64,000 nt of DNA, from NCBI RefSeq assembly GCF_000382205.1, contig NZ_KB907789.1, forward strand, positions 620,001 to 684,000, read 5' to 3'. The notes under the pieces are model-generated. The model had not been told where the DNA came from. It saw only the letters and a list, made by a program, of their open reading frames with translations, and did not search any database. Below, one piece after another: positions 8,375 through 16,257 of the stretch. The number at the start of each line of letters is the position of its first letter. Position 1 is the stretch's first letter. Both the position numbers and the translations under genes were made by a program. Origin of the DNA: Dyadobacter beijingensis DSM 21582. GTDB lineage: Bacteria; Bacteroidota; Bacteroidia; Cytophagales; Spirosomataceae.

Positions 8375-9553
8375 TTAGCCCTGGGCGTTTTTATTCTCCT
8401 GGCGCGTCGCCACCGAAATCTTGTTCGCCCGGCGCGCATTCACGAGCGCCGTCAGCTGGTAAAACATGAATTTCGGGATATTCACGAGCGACTGGTAAAT
8501 TTTCGGATCGGTAGGCGAGCTTTTCAGCGAAATGTAAAAGCCGAGCACAAATATCAGGAGCGCGATCAGCCATACCAGCGACAGCACCGGCATTATCAGC
8601 AGATTAACCAGCATAAAAAACACCGATAGCAGCAGGAAAATGAACAAAGGCGGCCGCAACAGCACGAGCCCGAAAAGAACCTGGTTCAGGCTGAAACGGA
8701 TAATGCCTTTGAAAAATATCTTGAAGCCATAAGCGAAGTATTTGAACCAGGTATTGATCCACCGCGCCCGCTGCTTCACGAGCTGTTCGGAGCCGGTCGT
8801 TTTTTCGTCGTATACAATGGCTTTCCCGGCAAATGCAATGCGGTAGCCGCGGCCTACGATGCCTTCCTGTAACACCTTATCGAATCCGGCGCCGGTCACG
8901 TCGAGGTGGCCGAGCACTTTCTCGTACAACGCCGTCGTAAATGCCATTCCCGAGCCCGCCAGCGTGGCCGACGATCCCGCACCGAACAGTACTTTCCCGT
9001 CGTAGAAATGGTAGTAAATGTCACGTGCCGCGTCGAGGCAGGCGTAGGTGCTATCGAGGTTCTTGGCCTCGCGCACGCCTTGCACCGCTTCGTATCCTTG
9101 GTTGAAATACACATTCAATGCATGCAGATAGCCGGGATCGGTGAGATTGTCGCTGTCGATGATCGTCAGGTGGGTATGCGGACGGATGAACCTGCGGATC
9201 GCGTAGAAATGCGAGCGCGTGTTGCTGCCCAGCACCTGCTCGGGACGCAGCAGCGCGACTTTATCCGTCGGGAAATGCAGGTTAGTGATATCGCATTTAT
9301 CAGCCACCACATAAATATGGTAACGATCGTAATCCAGTTGCAGCAGCGAACCCACCACGGCGGGAAGCTGCGCGGTGTATTCATAGGCCGTCACGATAAT
9401 GCCGTAATCGGGCAGATTGCCCGCATTTACAGCCTTGCCCGCGCCGGCTACCGATTTGCGGATGCCGTAAATCAGCAGCAGGAACACCGGAAATACGAGG
9501 TTATACCCGATCGCCACCTGAGTGGCGAGCCATACCCATTCTACGATTTTCAT
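8375..9553 (-). CDS. Membrane-anchored glycosyltransferase family 2 (cellulose-synthase-like)
   Basis: A 392-residue processive-type GT2. An N-terminal TM (about 10-30) leads into the catalytic domain with IIVTAYEYT (about 52-60), DSD at 133-135 (metal/UDP-sugar binding), GAGFDKVLQE (about 221-230, at the catalytic-base region) and QRARW at 261-265, the Q/RxxRW signature of cellulose- and hyaluronan-synthase-like enzymes. Three or so C-terminal helices follow (about 290-350). It could build or extend a glycan at the inner membrane. Its ATG overlaps the stop of the co-polymerase gene by 4 bp (ATGA). The substrate is not known. Confidence 0.88.
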   Translation of the reverse strand: MKIVEWVWLATQVAIGYNLVFPVFLLLIYGIRKSVAGAGKAVNAGNLPDYGIIVTAYEYTAQLPAVVGSLLQLDYDRYHIYVVADKCDITNLHFPTDKVALLRPEQVLGSNTRSHFYAIRRFIRPHTHLTIIDSDNLTDPGYLHALNVYFNQGYEAVQGVREAKNLDSTYACLDAARDIYYHFYDGKVLFGAGSSATLAGSGMAFTTALYEKVLGHLDVTGAGFDKVLQEGIVGRGYRIAFAGKAIVYDEKTTGSEQLVKQRARWINTWFKYFAYGFKIFFKGIIRFSLNQVLFGLVLLRPPLFIFLLLSVFFMLVNLLIMPVLSLVWLIALLIFVLGFYISLKSSPTDPKIYQSLVNIPKFMFYQLTALVNARRANKISVATRQENKNAQG

Positions 9554-11730
9554 GCTTCCACCGGTTTAGCCACCTTGCCGGCCTGCTCGGGAATGCTCTC
9601 GGTGTTGGTAAGTACCCAACCCGCGAATTTGCCGTTCAGGCCGTCGAGATACTGGATTTTGGATTGATCTTCTGTACCAATGGCCCTTCCGGCAGCGAAT
9701 ACCGCCACCACCAGGTCCGAGAAATTGACCCACTCCTTGGCGCGGTTCATGGCGCGGAGCGAATCCGTTTCGATCAGGATGATGTCAAAACGTGTTTTCA
9801 ATGCCTGCAAACGCTCGCCGATCGTCTTCTCGTCGGCCAGTTCGAGTACCGAAAGGTCGCCCGATTTCGAGCCGAGAATGCTGATCTGCCCCGGCGTCGC
9901 TTCGGGCAGGTTATTGGATTTGACAAAATTCTCGAATGGTGTGCTGTCCGGGTTCAGTTTGGAAATATCCGGTTGCGCGAAATTGCCGTCGATAATCAGA
10001 ACCGTTTTGTTGATCTTCGAAAATGCCCACGCCAATGCAATCACGAACGGCGTCTTACCCACTCCATAGCCCAGGCTCGTCACGGCGATGATTTTCGGAT
10101 CGCTCATTTCATTGTCCAGCTCGTAGCGGATCGAGCGCACGAGGTTTTTATACAGGCGCACCGCCTTGTCGTCCGACGCATTCATGCCCGACAGGCTCAG
10201 GTTCGAATCCTTGTCTAATGCATTTAAATATCCCAAAACAGGTTTGCCCGTTTCGTTGGCGAGTTGCAATGGGTAGCGGATCGACTTGTCGAGGTAGAAA
10301 AGGATGAAGAATACGAACACGCAGAAGGTGAAGCTGATCACACCCGAAAGGATCACGAGCACCATTTTCTTCGACGCCTGCACCTCGCCCGGCATCGCGC
10401 GTTCGATCAGGCGCAGGTACACGGGAAAGCTGAATTCCAGGCTGGCCTCGTTGTAGCGCTGCAGTGCTTCAATGTACTCCTTGCTCGCAATGTCGATCGA
10501 CGTTTCGTATTCCTGGATCTTCGCCTCGTTCGGTACCAGGCCGTCGAACTTCCGGTTAAGCCGGTCGAGCTCCGACTGGATGGACGCGACGCTGTTCTTG
10601 GCCAGTTCCAGAGAAATTTCCATACCCAGTTTCTGGCTCACCAGGTCTTGCTTCACCACCATCGGGTTGTAGGCATATTTGTCCGTAGCCTCGTTGATCT
10701 CCTCCGACAACCTGCTCCGCAGCGAATCGAGGCTGAATTTCAGCCGGCTGTCGAAATTATTGACAATGTACCGCTCGTTCAGCGCTTTGAGATTGGCCTT
10801 CGTGCCGATGATCTTCTGGTTAATGTCGGTCAGCGCGCTTTCGAAATACTTGCGCTCGGTAGGATTAAAGCGGCGATCGATGTTGCCGATGGCGGCGGTA
10901 TAGGCGATAATGTCCTTCTGTGCGATCTGGCGGCGCGTTTCGAAATCGGCCATTTGCCCGTAAATGCTTTTCGCCTGCTCGTTCAGGTTCAGTACGCGGT
11001 TTTGTATTTTGAAATTCTTCAGCGTATTCATCCGGTCGTTCAGCGCATTCAGCTTTTGCTGCATGAAACTTTGGAGGAAGTCGATCGTCTTCTTGTTGTT
11101 ACCCACCACGCGTGAAGAGTTGTCGGCGATAAACTCCTGCGCAAGCGTGTTGATCACATAGGCCGACAAATCCGGGTGCTCCGCTTCGTATTCGATATCG
11201 ATATAGTCGCCTACGCCGGTACGGTAAATGATCAGCTTTTCGCGCAACGCATTGGCGCCGTAGCCCATTTCCACGATCATGTCGTTCAGCTTTTTCTCTT
11301 CCGGTTTCCACAAAAAGAGCTCTTCCCGTTTCTGGTATTTCCGGGTAATGAGGGCAACGGCTTTCGCCTTATCGCCCTTGCTCATTTCTTCGAGCGCACG
11401 TACCGGCTCGCGCCAGGTCGAGTCTTTCAGTCCTTTCAAATCATTGAGGATAAGCCGGTAGGAAACCTGATCGAGCGTCCGTTTCAGGCGCATTACCTGG
11501 ATCAGGCTCTCAAATTTACGGGCGATCTGCTGGTCCTGCTCATCCTTGGCGCGGGTTACCACCTGATCGGTCTTGTCCACGAGGCCTGTCGCGATGCGCG
11601 CATGCGACTCGTACGTATCCGGCAACCGTCTGACGAGGAAGTAGCACACGATAACGGTGATCAGGGGAACGAGAATGAGGGTAATCTTATTCCTCTGAAG
11701 CAATCTTAAAAACTGTACAACTTCCGTCAT
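9550..11730 (-). CDS. Wzz-like polysaccharide co-polymerase fused to a degenerate BY-kinase domain
   Basis: A 726-residue inner-membrane protein. TM1 (about 16-34) and TM2 (about 455-478) flank a long coiled periplasmic region, as in Wzz/PCP-2 proteins that control chain length. The cytoplasmic part resembles a bacterial tyrosine kinase: Walker A GYGVGKTPF with Lys559, then VLIIDGNFAQPDI at the Walker A' place and IILIETDS as Walker B. Two oddities stand out: the second Asp of the usual DxDxR in Walker A' is replaced (DGN), and the C-terminus lacks a tyrosine cluster. It may be an ATP-binding regulator more than an active autokinase. It overlaps its neighbours by 4 bp on both sides. Confidence 0.9.
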   Translation of the reverse strand: MTEVVQFLRLLQRNKITLILVPLITVIVCYFLVRRLPDTYESHARIATGLVDKTDQVVTRAKDEQDQQIARKFESLIQVMRLKRTLDQVSYRLILNDLKGLKDSTWREPVRALEEMSKGDKAKAVALITRKYQKREELFLWKPEEKKLNDMIVEMGYGANALREKLIIYRTGVGDYIDIEYEAEHPDLSAYVINTLAQEFIADNSSRVVGNNKKTIDFLQSFMQQKLNALNDRMNTLKNFKIQNRVLNLNEQAKSIYGQMADFETRRQIAQKDIIAYTAAIGNIDRRFNPTERKYFESALTDINQKIIGTKANLKALNERYIVNNFDSRLKFSLDSLRSRLSEEINEATDKYAYNPMVVKQDLVSQKLGMEISLELAKNSVASIQSELDRLNRKFDGLVPNEAKIQEYETSIDIASKEYIEALQRYNEASLEFSFPVYLRLIERAMPGEVQASKKMVLVILSGVISFTFCVFVFFILFYLDKSIRYPLQLANETGKPVLGYLNALDKDSNLSLSGMNASDDKAVRLYKNLVRSIRYELDNEMSDPKIIAVTSLGYGVGKTPFVIALAWAFSKINKTVLIIDGNFAQPDISKLNPDSTPFENFVKSNNLPEATPGQISILGSKSGDLSVLELADEKTIGERLQALKTRFDIILIETDSLRAMNRAKEWVNFSDLVVAVFAAGRAIGTEDQSKIQYLDGLNGKFAGWVLTNTESIPEQAGKVAKPVEA

Positions 11731-12407
11731 TTTATATCTTCCAATTTTTGTCCTAACAATTCTTCCAGGCTGCTTTTGGCCACCAGCACTTCGCTCTCCG
11801 AGTTGAGCAGGTTCTGTGCGTGATCGGTTTGCATGATGAGCACCTGGTTATATTTTTCCAATGTTTCCTGCCCCATTTCGAACCGCTTTTTTACATTATC
11901 CAGCATACTCTCCACATCCAGCGATGCATTGGAGCGCACACGGTACACGGCTTTTTTCTGTACCAGGGTAAAATACCGCTTCTTTACCTCGGCTTCGAGG
12001 TTCAGGTCGAACGACTGCTTATCGAACTCTGCCGAGGCCAGCTCGCTTTTGGCCTGCTTCACCATCGCCGGCTTTTGCAGGATAGCGCCGATGTTGACGA
12101 AAAAACCAAACTGGTAGGTGAATGGAAACTGGACCGAAACGGCCGTCGGGTCCTGGTTGCGCTTGGGATTGTAGAGGTAGGAGAAGTTGAAAATATCGAA
12201 ATACGAAAGTTTCGCCTTTTTGACGCCCGTTTCGGCCGCGTCGATATGCGCCTGGTACATCTTGATCTTCGGGTAATTGGCCTTGCAGATCGCAATGAGC
12301 TTGTCGAGGTACGCGTAGTCCACGTCTTTGCTCAAAGATTCCTGGGCCCGGGCGCTTTGGGTGAAAAAAAAGAGCAAGAGCCCGAGAGCGGCATATTTCA
12401 TCGGCAT
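11727..12407 (-). CDS. Half-length TolC-like outer membrane efflux family protein
   Basis: About 226 residues from the ATG at 12407 (or the ATG at 12401); the longer frame would need a TTG. A signal peptide is clear (KYAALGLLLFFFTQSARAQ). The rest is OEP-like: long amphipathic helices (AHIDAAETGVKKAKLS; DNVKKRFEMGQETLEKYNQV; SEVLVAKSSLEELLGQKLED) around a strand-rich middle. TolC proteins are usually more than 400 residues with two such repeats; this has one. It is first in the minus-strand operon and no Wza-like exporter is seen, so it may serve polysaccharide export, by inference. Confidence 0.75.
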   Translation of the reverse strand: MPMKYAALGLLLFFFTQSARAQESLSKDVDYAYLDKLIAICKANYPKIKMYQAHIDAAETGVKKAKLSYFDIFNFSYLYNPKRNQDPTAVSVQFPFTYQFGFFVNIGAILQKPAMVKQAKSELASAEFDKQSFDLNLEAEVKKRYFTLVQKKAVYRVRSNASLDVESMLDNVKKRFEMGQETLEKYNQVLIMQTDHAQNLLNSESEVLVAKSSLEELLGQKLEDIK

Positions 12408-12443
12408 ATTAGGGAACAATAATTATTTATAAATCACTTTCGC

Positions 12444-12473
12444 TTGACTTTGTAGTAATAGAAAATACTTTTG
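12444..12473 (+). promoter_or_regulatory. Bacteroidota-type promoter for the acetyltransferase gene
   Basis: TTG at 12444-12446, a 19-nt spacer, then TACTTTTG at 12466-12473, which fits the TAnnTTTG -7 box. Transcription would start near 12480, about 30 nt before the ATG at 12510. A TTG codon that would lengthen the ORF (12471) sits inside this box, which favours the ATG start. Not tested. Confidence 0.6.
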
Positions 12474-12490
12474 ATAAAAATATTACTACA
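12451..12490. promoter_or_regulatory. Inverted repeat (operator-like) between divergent polysaccharide genes
   Basis: TGTAGTAATA at 12451-12460 and TATTACTACA at 12481-12490 are perfect 10-bp inverted arms with a 20-nt spacer. They enclose the proposed -7 box of the rightward promoter, and the whole element sits in the short gap between the divergent operon starts. That is where a dimeric regulator would act on one or both directions. The regulator is unknown. Confidence 0.5.
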
Positions 12491-12509
12491 TCTCACTAAT
12501 CTAGGTAAA

Positions 12510-13127
12510 ATGTCGTTATCCGACCAAATCCGGAACAGTCCGGGACTTAAAAAATTCGTCCACTGGATGCTGATTCCCACCGATCAGGCCCGTCCAAGGC
12601 TCTGGGTCCGGATATTTTTGAACCGTTTTTTTCATCAGAGGGGTAAGAATGTGATCATCCGCCGCTGGGTGCGTATGGACGTGCTGCCTTTCAATCCCTT
12701 CTCCATCGGCGACGGTTCGATGATCGAGGATTTCAGCACAATCAATAATGGCGTGGGGGCAGTGTCTATTGGCGCCAACTCGCTGGTTGGGCTGGGAAAT
12801 GTCATTATCGGCCCGGTGACGATCGGCAACGACGTGATCCTGGCGCAGCACATCGTGGCCAGCGGCCTGAACCATAATTATCAGGATATTCAGCAACCTA
12901 TTCACAAACAAGGCGTAAGCGTCGCACCGATCGTGATCGAAGATGAATGCTGGATCGGCGCCAATGCCGTGGTGACCGCCGGCGTTACCATTGGCCGGCA
13001 CTCGGTGGTGGCCGCCGGGGCAGTGGTTACCAAGGATATTCCTCCATATTCGGTAGCCGTGGGAAATCCCGCGCGCGTCATCAAAAAATACGATCCTGAA
13101 TACAAAGACTGGGTTAAAGCGTCCTGA
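12510..13127 (+). CDS. Hexapeptide-repeat acyltransferase (LbH fold)
   Basis: A 205-residue left-handed beta-helix acyltransferase of the WcaF/NodL type, starting at the ATG at 12510 (MSLSDQIRNS). Hexapeptide repeats run from about 75 to 190: VSIGANSLVGLGNVIIGPVT, IGNDVILAQ, then IVIEDECWIGANAVVTAGVT and IGRHSVVAAGAVVTKDI, ending with the family signature GNPARVIKKY. HIVASGLNHNY holds the likely catalytic His. It probably acetylates a sugar of the polysaccharide. It is divergent from the main operon and converges on the sugar transferase gene with 17 bp between stops. Confidence 0.9.
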   Translation: MSLSDQIRNSPGLKKFVHWMLIPTDQARPRLWVRIFLNRFFHQRGKNVIIRRWVRMDVLPFNPFSIGDGSMIEDFSTINNGVGAVSIGANSLVGLGNVIIGPVTIGNDVILAQHIVASGLNHNYQDIQQPIHKQGVSVAPIVIEDECWIGANAVVTAGVTIGRHSVVAAGAVVTKDIPPYSVAVGNPARVIKKYDPEYKDWVKAS

Positions 13128-13144
13128 CATACTGTGCTGCTCCG

Positions 13145-14356
13145 TCAGACATTCTCCGACTGCAACAGCGCCGGGAATGTTTTCAGGATGATCTCCATAT
13201 CCATTTTGAAGGAAAATTCCCTGGCATAGGTGATATCCAGCTGGGTGCGTTCCTCTTCTGTCATATCGGCCTTGCCTTTGCCGCGTTTGGTTACCTGCCA
13301 AAGGCCGGTAAGGCCCGCCGGACCCGCAAAACGCAGTATTTTATCATCGGTGGTCATTTTTTCGGCTTCGTACAGCGGTAATGGGCGGTTACCCACGAGC
13401 GACATGTCGCCTTTCAGGATGTTGATCAGCTGAGGCAGTTCGTCGATACTCGAATTGCGCAGGAAACCACCCAGGCGGGTAATGCGCGGGTCGTTCTGAA
13501 ACTTCATGAATGCCGCTTTCTGCTCTTTCTGGAAATGGTAGAGCTTTTCGCAAATCTCCTTTCCATCATGGAATAGCAGGCTTTTGCATTGATTTCCGGC
13601 CAGGCATTCGTCGCAAAGGCCATGGGTTTCGATCTGTGAAACCGGCTCGGCTTTGGAATACATATTCAATGCGGCCATTTTACGGATCAGCTGGTCGGCG
13701 TCCGTGCGCATGGTCCTGAACTTGTACAGGTCAAAAATCTTGTAGCCACTCCCTACCCTTTTGGATTTGTAGAAAATGGGCCCTTTCGAGTCCAGTTTAA
13801 TCAAAATCGCCACCAGAATGAACACCGGCAGCAGCAGGATCACCGCCGTACCCGTAGTAGCCACGTCGATGGCCCGCTTCCAGAGCGGTGTTTTATGGCT
13901 TTGCGCCCCGATCTTCTGGGAAGCTTTATTCGCAACGTACCATTGCCGTTTTTTGAAATACTTAATGCGGGTAACGAGGTCTCCATCATCGAAATTGACG
14001 GAAAAAACGTCGTCGGCATGCCGTTGCCTCGCGGTTTCGATCGCCTGGCGGTCGAGGCGGTCTACGAGCAGTACAAAAGGGATGTTACCGAACCCGGCGC
14101 TGCTGCGGATGGTACCGAGCAGTTCGAGCCCGCCGCTGCGGTCGTGCGCGACGATCACGTCGGCGGGAAAGTTCTCCTTCAATGCGTCCAGGGCGCCGGC
14201 TGGGGTATCGAAATACTCCACCTGCAAATACTCGGCGAAGCGCTCGGTAAAGCGGAGGTATTCCTGAAAATCGGTATGGAGATAGATAACCCTGAATTGG
14301 GCAACGTAGGTTTTGCCTGCGGTTGCCGTTTCCAATGTAGTGCCAGCCAGTTCCAT
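13145..14356 (-). CDS. Initiating sugar-phosphate transferase with pseudo-receiver domain and four-Cys insert
   Basis: A 403-residue polyprenyl-phosphate sugar-phosphotransferase (WcaJ/WbaP type), which loads the first sugar onto undecaprenyl phosphate. Residues about 18-135 look like a response-regulator fold, but the Asp pocket is broken: VIVAHDRSG at the acceptor strand, no Thr/Ser at PFVLLVDR, no Lys after ADDVF. A TM hairpin (about 165-187) leads into the catalytic part: KSKRVGSGYKIFDLYKFRTM, DPRITRLGGFLRNSSIDELP, GDMSLVGNRPLP and GPAGLTGLWQV. Between these an insert carries Cys248, Cys251, Cys257 and Cys269, possibly a metal site. A response-regulator gene follows the same direction 12 bp upstream. 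Confidence 0.92.
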   Translation of the reverse strand: MELAGTTLETATAGKTYVAQFRVIYLHTDFQEYLRFTERFAEYLQVEYFDTPAGALDALKENFPADVIVAHDRSGGLELLGTIRSSAGFGNIPFVLLVDRLDRQAIETARQRHADDVFSVNFDDGDLVTRIKYFKKRQWYVANKASQKIGAQSHKTPLWKRAIDVATTGTAVILLLPVFILVAILIKLDSKGPIFYKSKRVGSGYKIFDLYKFRTMRTDADQLIRKMAALNMYSKAEPVSQIETHGLCDECLAGNQCKSLLFHDGKEICEKLYHFQKEQKAAFMKFQNDPRITRLGGFLRNSSIDELPQLINILKGDMSLVGNRPLPLYEAEKMTTDDKILRFAGPAGLTGLWQVTKRGKGKADMTEEERTQLDITYAREFSFKMDMEIILKTFPALLQSENV

Positions 14357-14368
14357 GATATCGGTGGT

Positions 14369-14758
14369 TTAAGAGAAGCGTTTACTGCGACGGAGCACGG
14401 CGTTGATTTTGGCGTGAACCTCCATGGGATTGAAAGGCTTCACCATAAAATCGTCTGCACCCAGGTTGAGGCATTGAATGCGCTCGCTGCTCTCGTCGGA
14501 ACCGGACAGGATGATGATCGGGATCTCGGAATAGAGGTTGCTCGCTTTCGCTACTTTCAGGAACTCCTTGCCGCTGAGGTTGGGCATGTGGAGGTCGGCA
14601 ATGATCAGGTCGGCCTGGTTGCCTTCTTCAAGCCAAAGCATCCCTTCGGAGCCGTCGCTTTTGATCACTACATTAAAATCCTTTTTTAGAAAGTGTTCCA
14701 GTATTTTGGTGATACTGGGTTCGTCGTCTATAATCAACAGATTCTTTCTATTGTCCAT
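14369..14758 (-). CDS. Stand-alone response regulator (receiver only)
   Basis: A 129-residue single-domain receiver starting at the ATG at 14758 (MDNRKNLLIIDDE). Acidic pair DD11-12, phosphoacceptor Asp55 in LIIADLHMPN, Ser in IIILSGSDE, and Lys in DDFMVKPFNP are all present, so it should be phosphorylatable. It has no output domain. It lies just upstream of, and in line with, the sugar transferase that carries a dead receiver, and could receive phosphate from the hybrid kinase HPt at the other end of the locus. The partner is an inference from position. Confidence 0.92.
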   Translation of the reverse strand: MDNRKNLLIIDDEPSITKILEHFLKKDFNVVIKSDGSEGMLWLEEGNQADLIIADLHMPNLSGKEFLKVAKASNLYSEIPIIILSGSDESSERIQCLNLGADDFMVKPFNPMEVHAKINAVLRRSKRFS

Positions 14759-15105
14759 AGGTTGAGTATATGTAAGCAAATTTTCGGTGTCTTAACAATG
14801 GAAATGGCAGGTAATTATTTCGTAGAGTTAGTCATAATAGTTGCCATAACAAAACTTCGGCCAGAAAATTGCAGATTACGTCGATCGGATCGCCGGGATC
14901 GTTTGAAAAGTTCCGATACAGCGATAGAGAGGAAGGAATGTGCAAATCCGGGTTTGCTAAAAATCAAGAGATGAGTAGTTAAGAGCTTGTAGTAAAATTA
15001 CGTACTGAGAAGTACATCGCAAAAAATAAGGGGGCGATTTTGGAAATATTTTAAAATTATTTCTACAAGTTACCTGATAACCACTTGATTGGGATGGAAT
15101 AACTG
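14759..15105. other. Intergenic gap, no gene seen
   Basis: This AT-rich gap lies between the receiver gene and the anti-sigma gene, both on the minus strand. A plus-strand frame of 58-93 codons is open here but its sequence looks random and it runs antisense to the receiver. The only structured element seen is TTGTAGAAATAATT on the minus strand at 15055-15068, shared with the promoter region near 44.5 kb. Confidence 0.6.
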
Positions 15106-16257
15106 CTACCGGCGGAATTCCAGGCGGATTTCCGTGAGGGTGCTCGCTGCTACCCCTTTCATCCGTACGGGCAGCCAGGCGGGGCCTTGCCGGACGATCC
15201 GGATAGCGGCATTATGAAGTTCCACAGGACCTTTCGCCATAAAGCCCGACAATGCACCTGACTCGCCGACAACAAATGTAACCACTACTTGCCCTGCAAT
15301 AGCCGAGGAATCGGTATTTTTATCCAGATAGGCACGATAGGCATCCCAGCCGCCCACCGGCAACGGTTCAGGTCGATCAAGCTCGACAAGCGGTGTGGAG
15401 ATTGATTTTTTTCTGCTAAAAGACGAGCCGGTTACCACCACCTCGTTCAACGTTTCCGGTGCAGCATTGTCGTTGGCATCCCCCGTTTTTCTGGCTGCAA
15501 AAGAAGGTTTCGAAGGTGCCGCCTTAGCCCTTGCGCCTGCCGATTGGGCTACCGCCTGGGATGCTCCGGGCGCGGTTAGCGCGCTAGCGGGTTCGGGAGC
15601 AGGCGCCGTTTGCGCGGGCGTAGTTTGCGCTGATCCTGAATCTGACTGCGGAACGGTGATTTGCTCTTTTTTCTCCACCACCTCCGCGACGGCAGGCGCC
15701 AACGCATAGGGTTTTAATACAAAATCAGGGGCCTGTACGGATTCGCTTTTCTCAGCTTCGGAGGCTGTTGCGCTGCCGGTCGGCTTCGAATAGGACGATA
15801 ATGGCGGCGTGGCCGGAACCGGCTGGGCAGCTTCCGATCCTGCATCACTGGCCTTTGCAGGCTCGTTTGGAGTCGGCGAGCTCGGTTTCGCGGCATTTTC
15901 GCGGGCAACCATCGCGGCACTTTCTTGCATTAACCCCTCACTATCGCGTAAAAAAAACGCCCAGTACGCAAACAGCAAAAGCAAAACAGATGCCGCGGAA
16001 GCATAGGCCCACAGCGGCAAAATGCGCTTATCCCTACGCCCGACGCGCGCTCGCAGGCGGGCGTGCAGGTCGACACGCATACCCGCGATGTCCGGATGTG
16101 ACGTACGCCATGCGAGAAATCCTTCGTAAGCCTCCGCTACCAGCGGCTCATCGACCATACGACCTTCGAGGGCACGCTGCTCCGCCGCCGGCATCTGCCC
16201 GCCGAAATAGCGCTCGAAGTCGTCGAAATCAGGGATGAAGTCGTTAGTAACTGCCAT
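15106..16257 (-). CDS. Anti-sigma-like membrane protein with TonB-like C-terminal domain
   Basis: A 383-residue protein whose start overlaps the ECF sigma gene by 14 bp, the usual place for an anti-sigma factor. Residues 1-75 are a charged cytoplasmic domain (DFDDFERYFGGQMPAAEQRA); one TM is at about 80-103. A long Ala/Pro/Ser-rich periplasmic linker follows (about 110-265), as in TonB-type proteins. Then comes LNEVVVTGSS (about 274), the motif found ahead of SusC plug domains, and a TonB_C-like end: GQVVVTFVVGESGALSG, AAIRIVRQGPAWLP. It may sense an envelope partner by that domain and release the sigma factor. The mechanism is inferred. Confidence 0.8.
   Translation of the reverse strand: MAVTNDFIPDFDDFERYFGGQMPAAEQRALEGRMVDEPLVAEAYEGFLAWRTSHPDIAGMRVDLHARLRARVGRRDKRILPLWAYASAASVLLLLFAYWAFFLRDSEGLMQESAAMVARENAAKPSSPTPNEPAKASDAGSEAAQPVPATPPLSSYSKPTGSATASEAEKSESVQAPDFVLKPYALAPAVAEVVEKKEQITVPQSDSGSAQTTPAQTAPAPEPASALTAPGASQAVAQSAGARAKAAPSKPSFAARKTGDANDNAAPETLNEVVVTGSSFSRKKSISTPLVELDRPEPLPVGGWDAYRAYLDKNTDSSAIAGQVVVTFVVGESGALSGFMAKGPVELHNAAIRIVRQGPAWLPVRMKGVAASTLTEIRLEFRR

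Noticed and set aside
8233..8439. 68-codon minus-strand frame around 8.3 kb
   Set aside because: It is Arg-rich and overlaps the end of the membrane glycosyltransferase; the 48-codon frame with the TAGTG junction is the better gene.
14693..14974. 93-codon plus-strand frame in the gap at 14.8 kb
   Set aside because: It overlaps the receiver gene antisense, and the part in the gap reads as random basic sequence with no start context.
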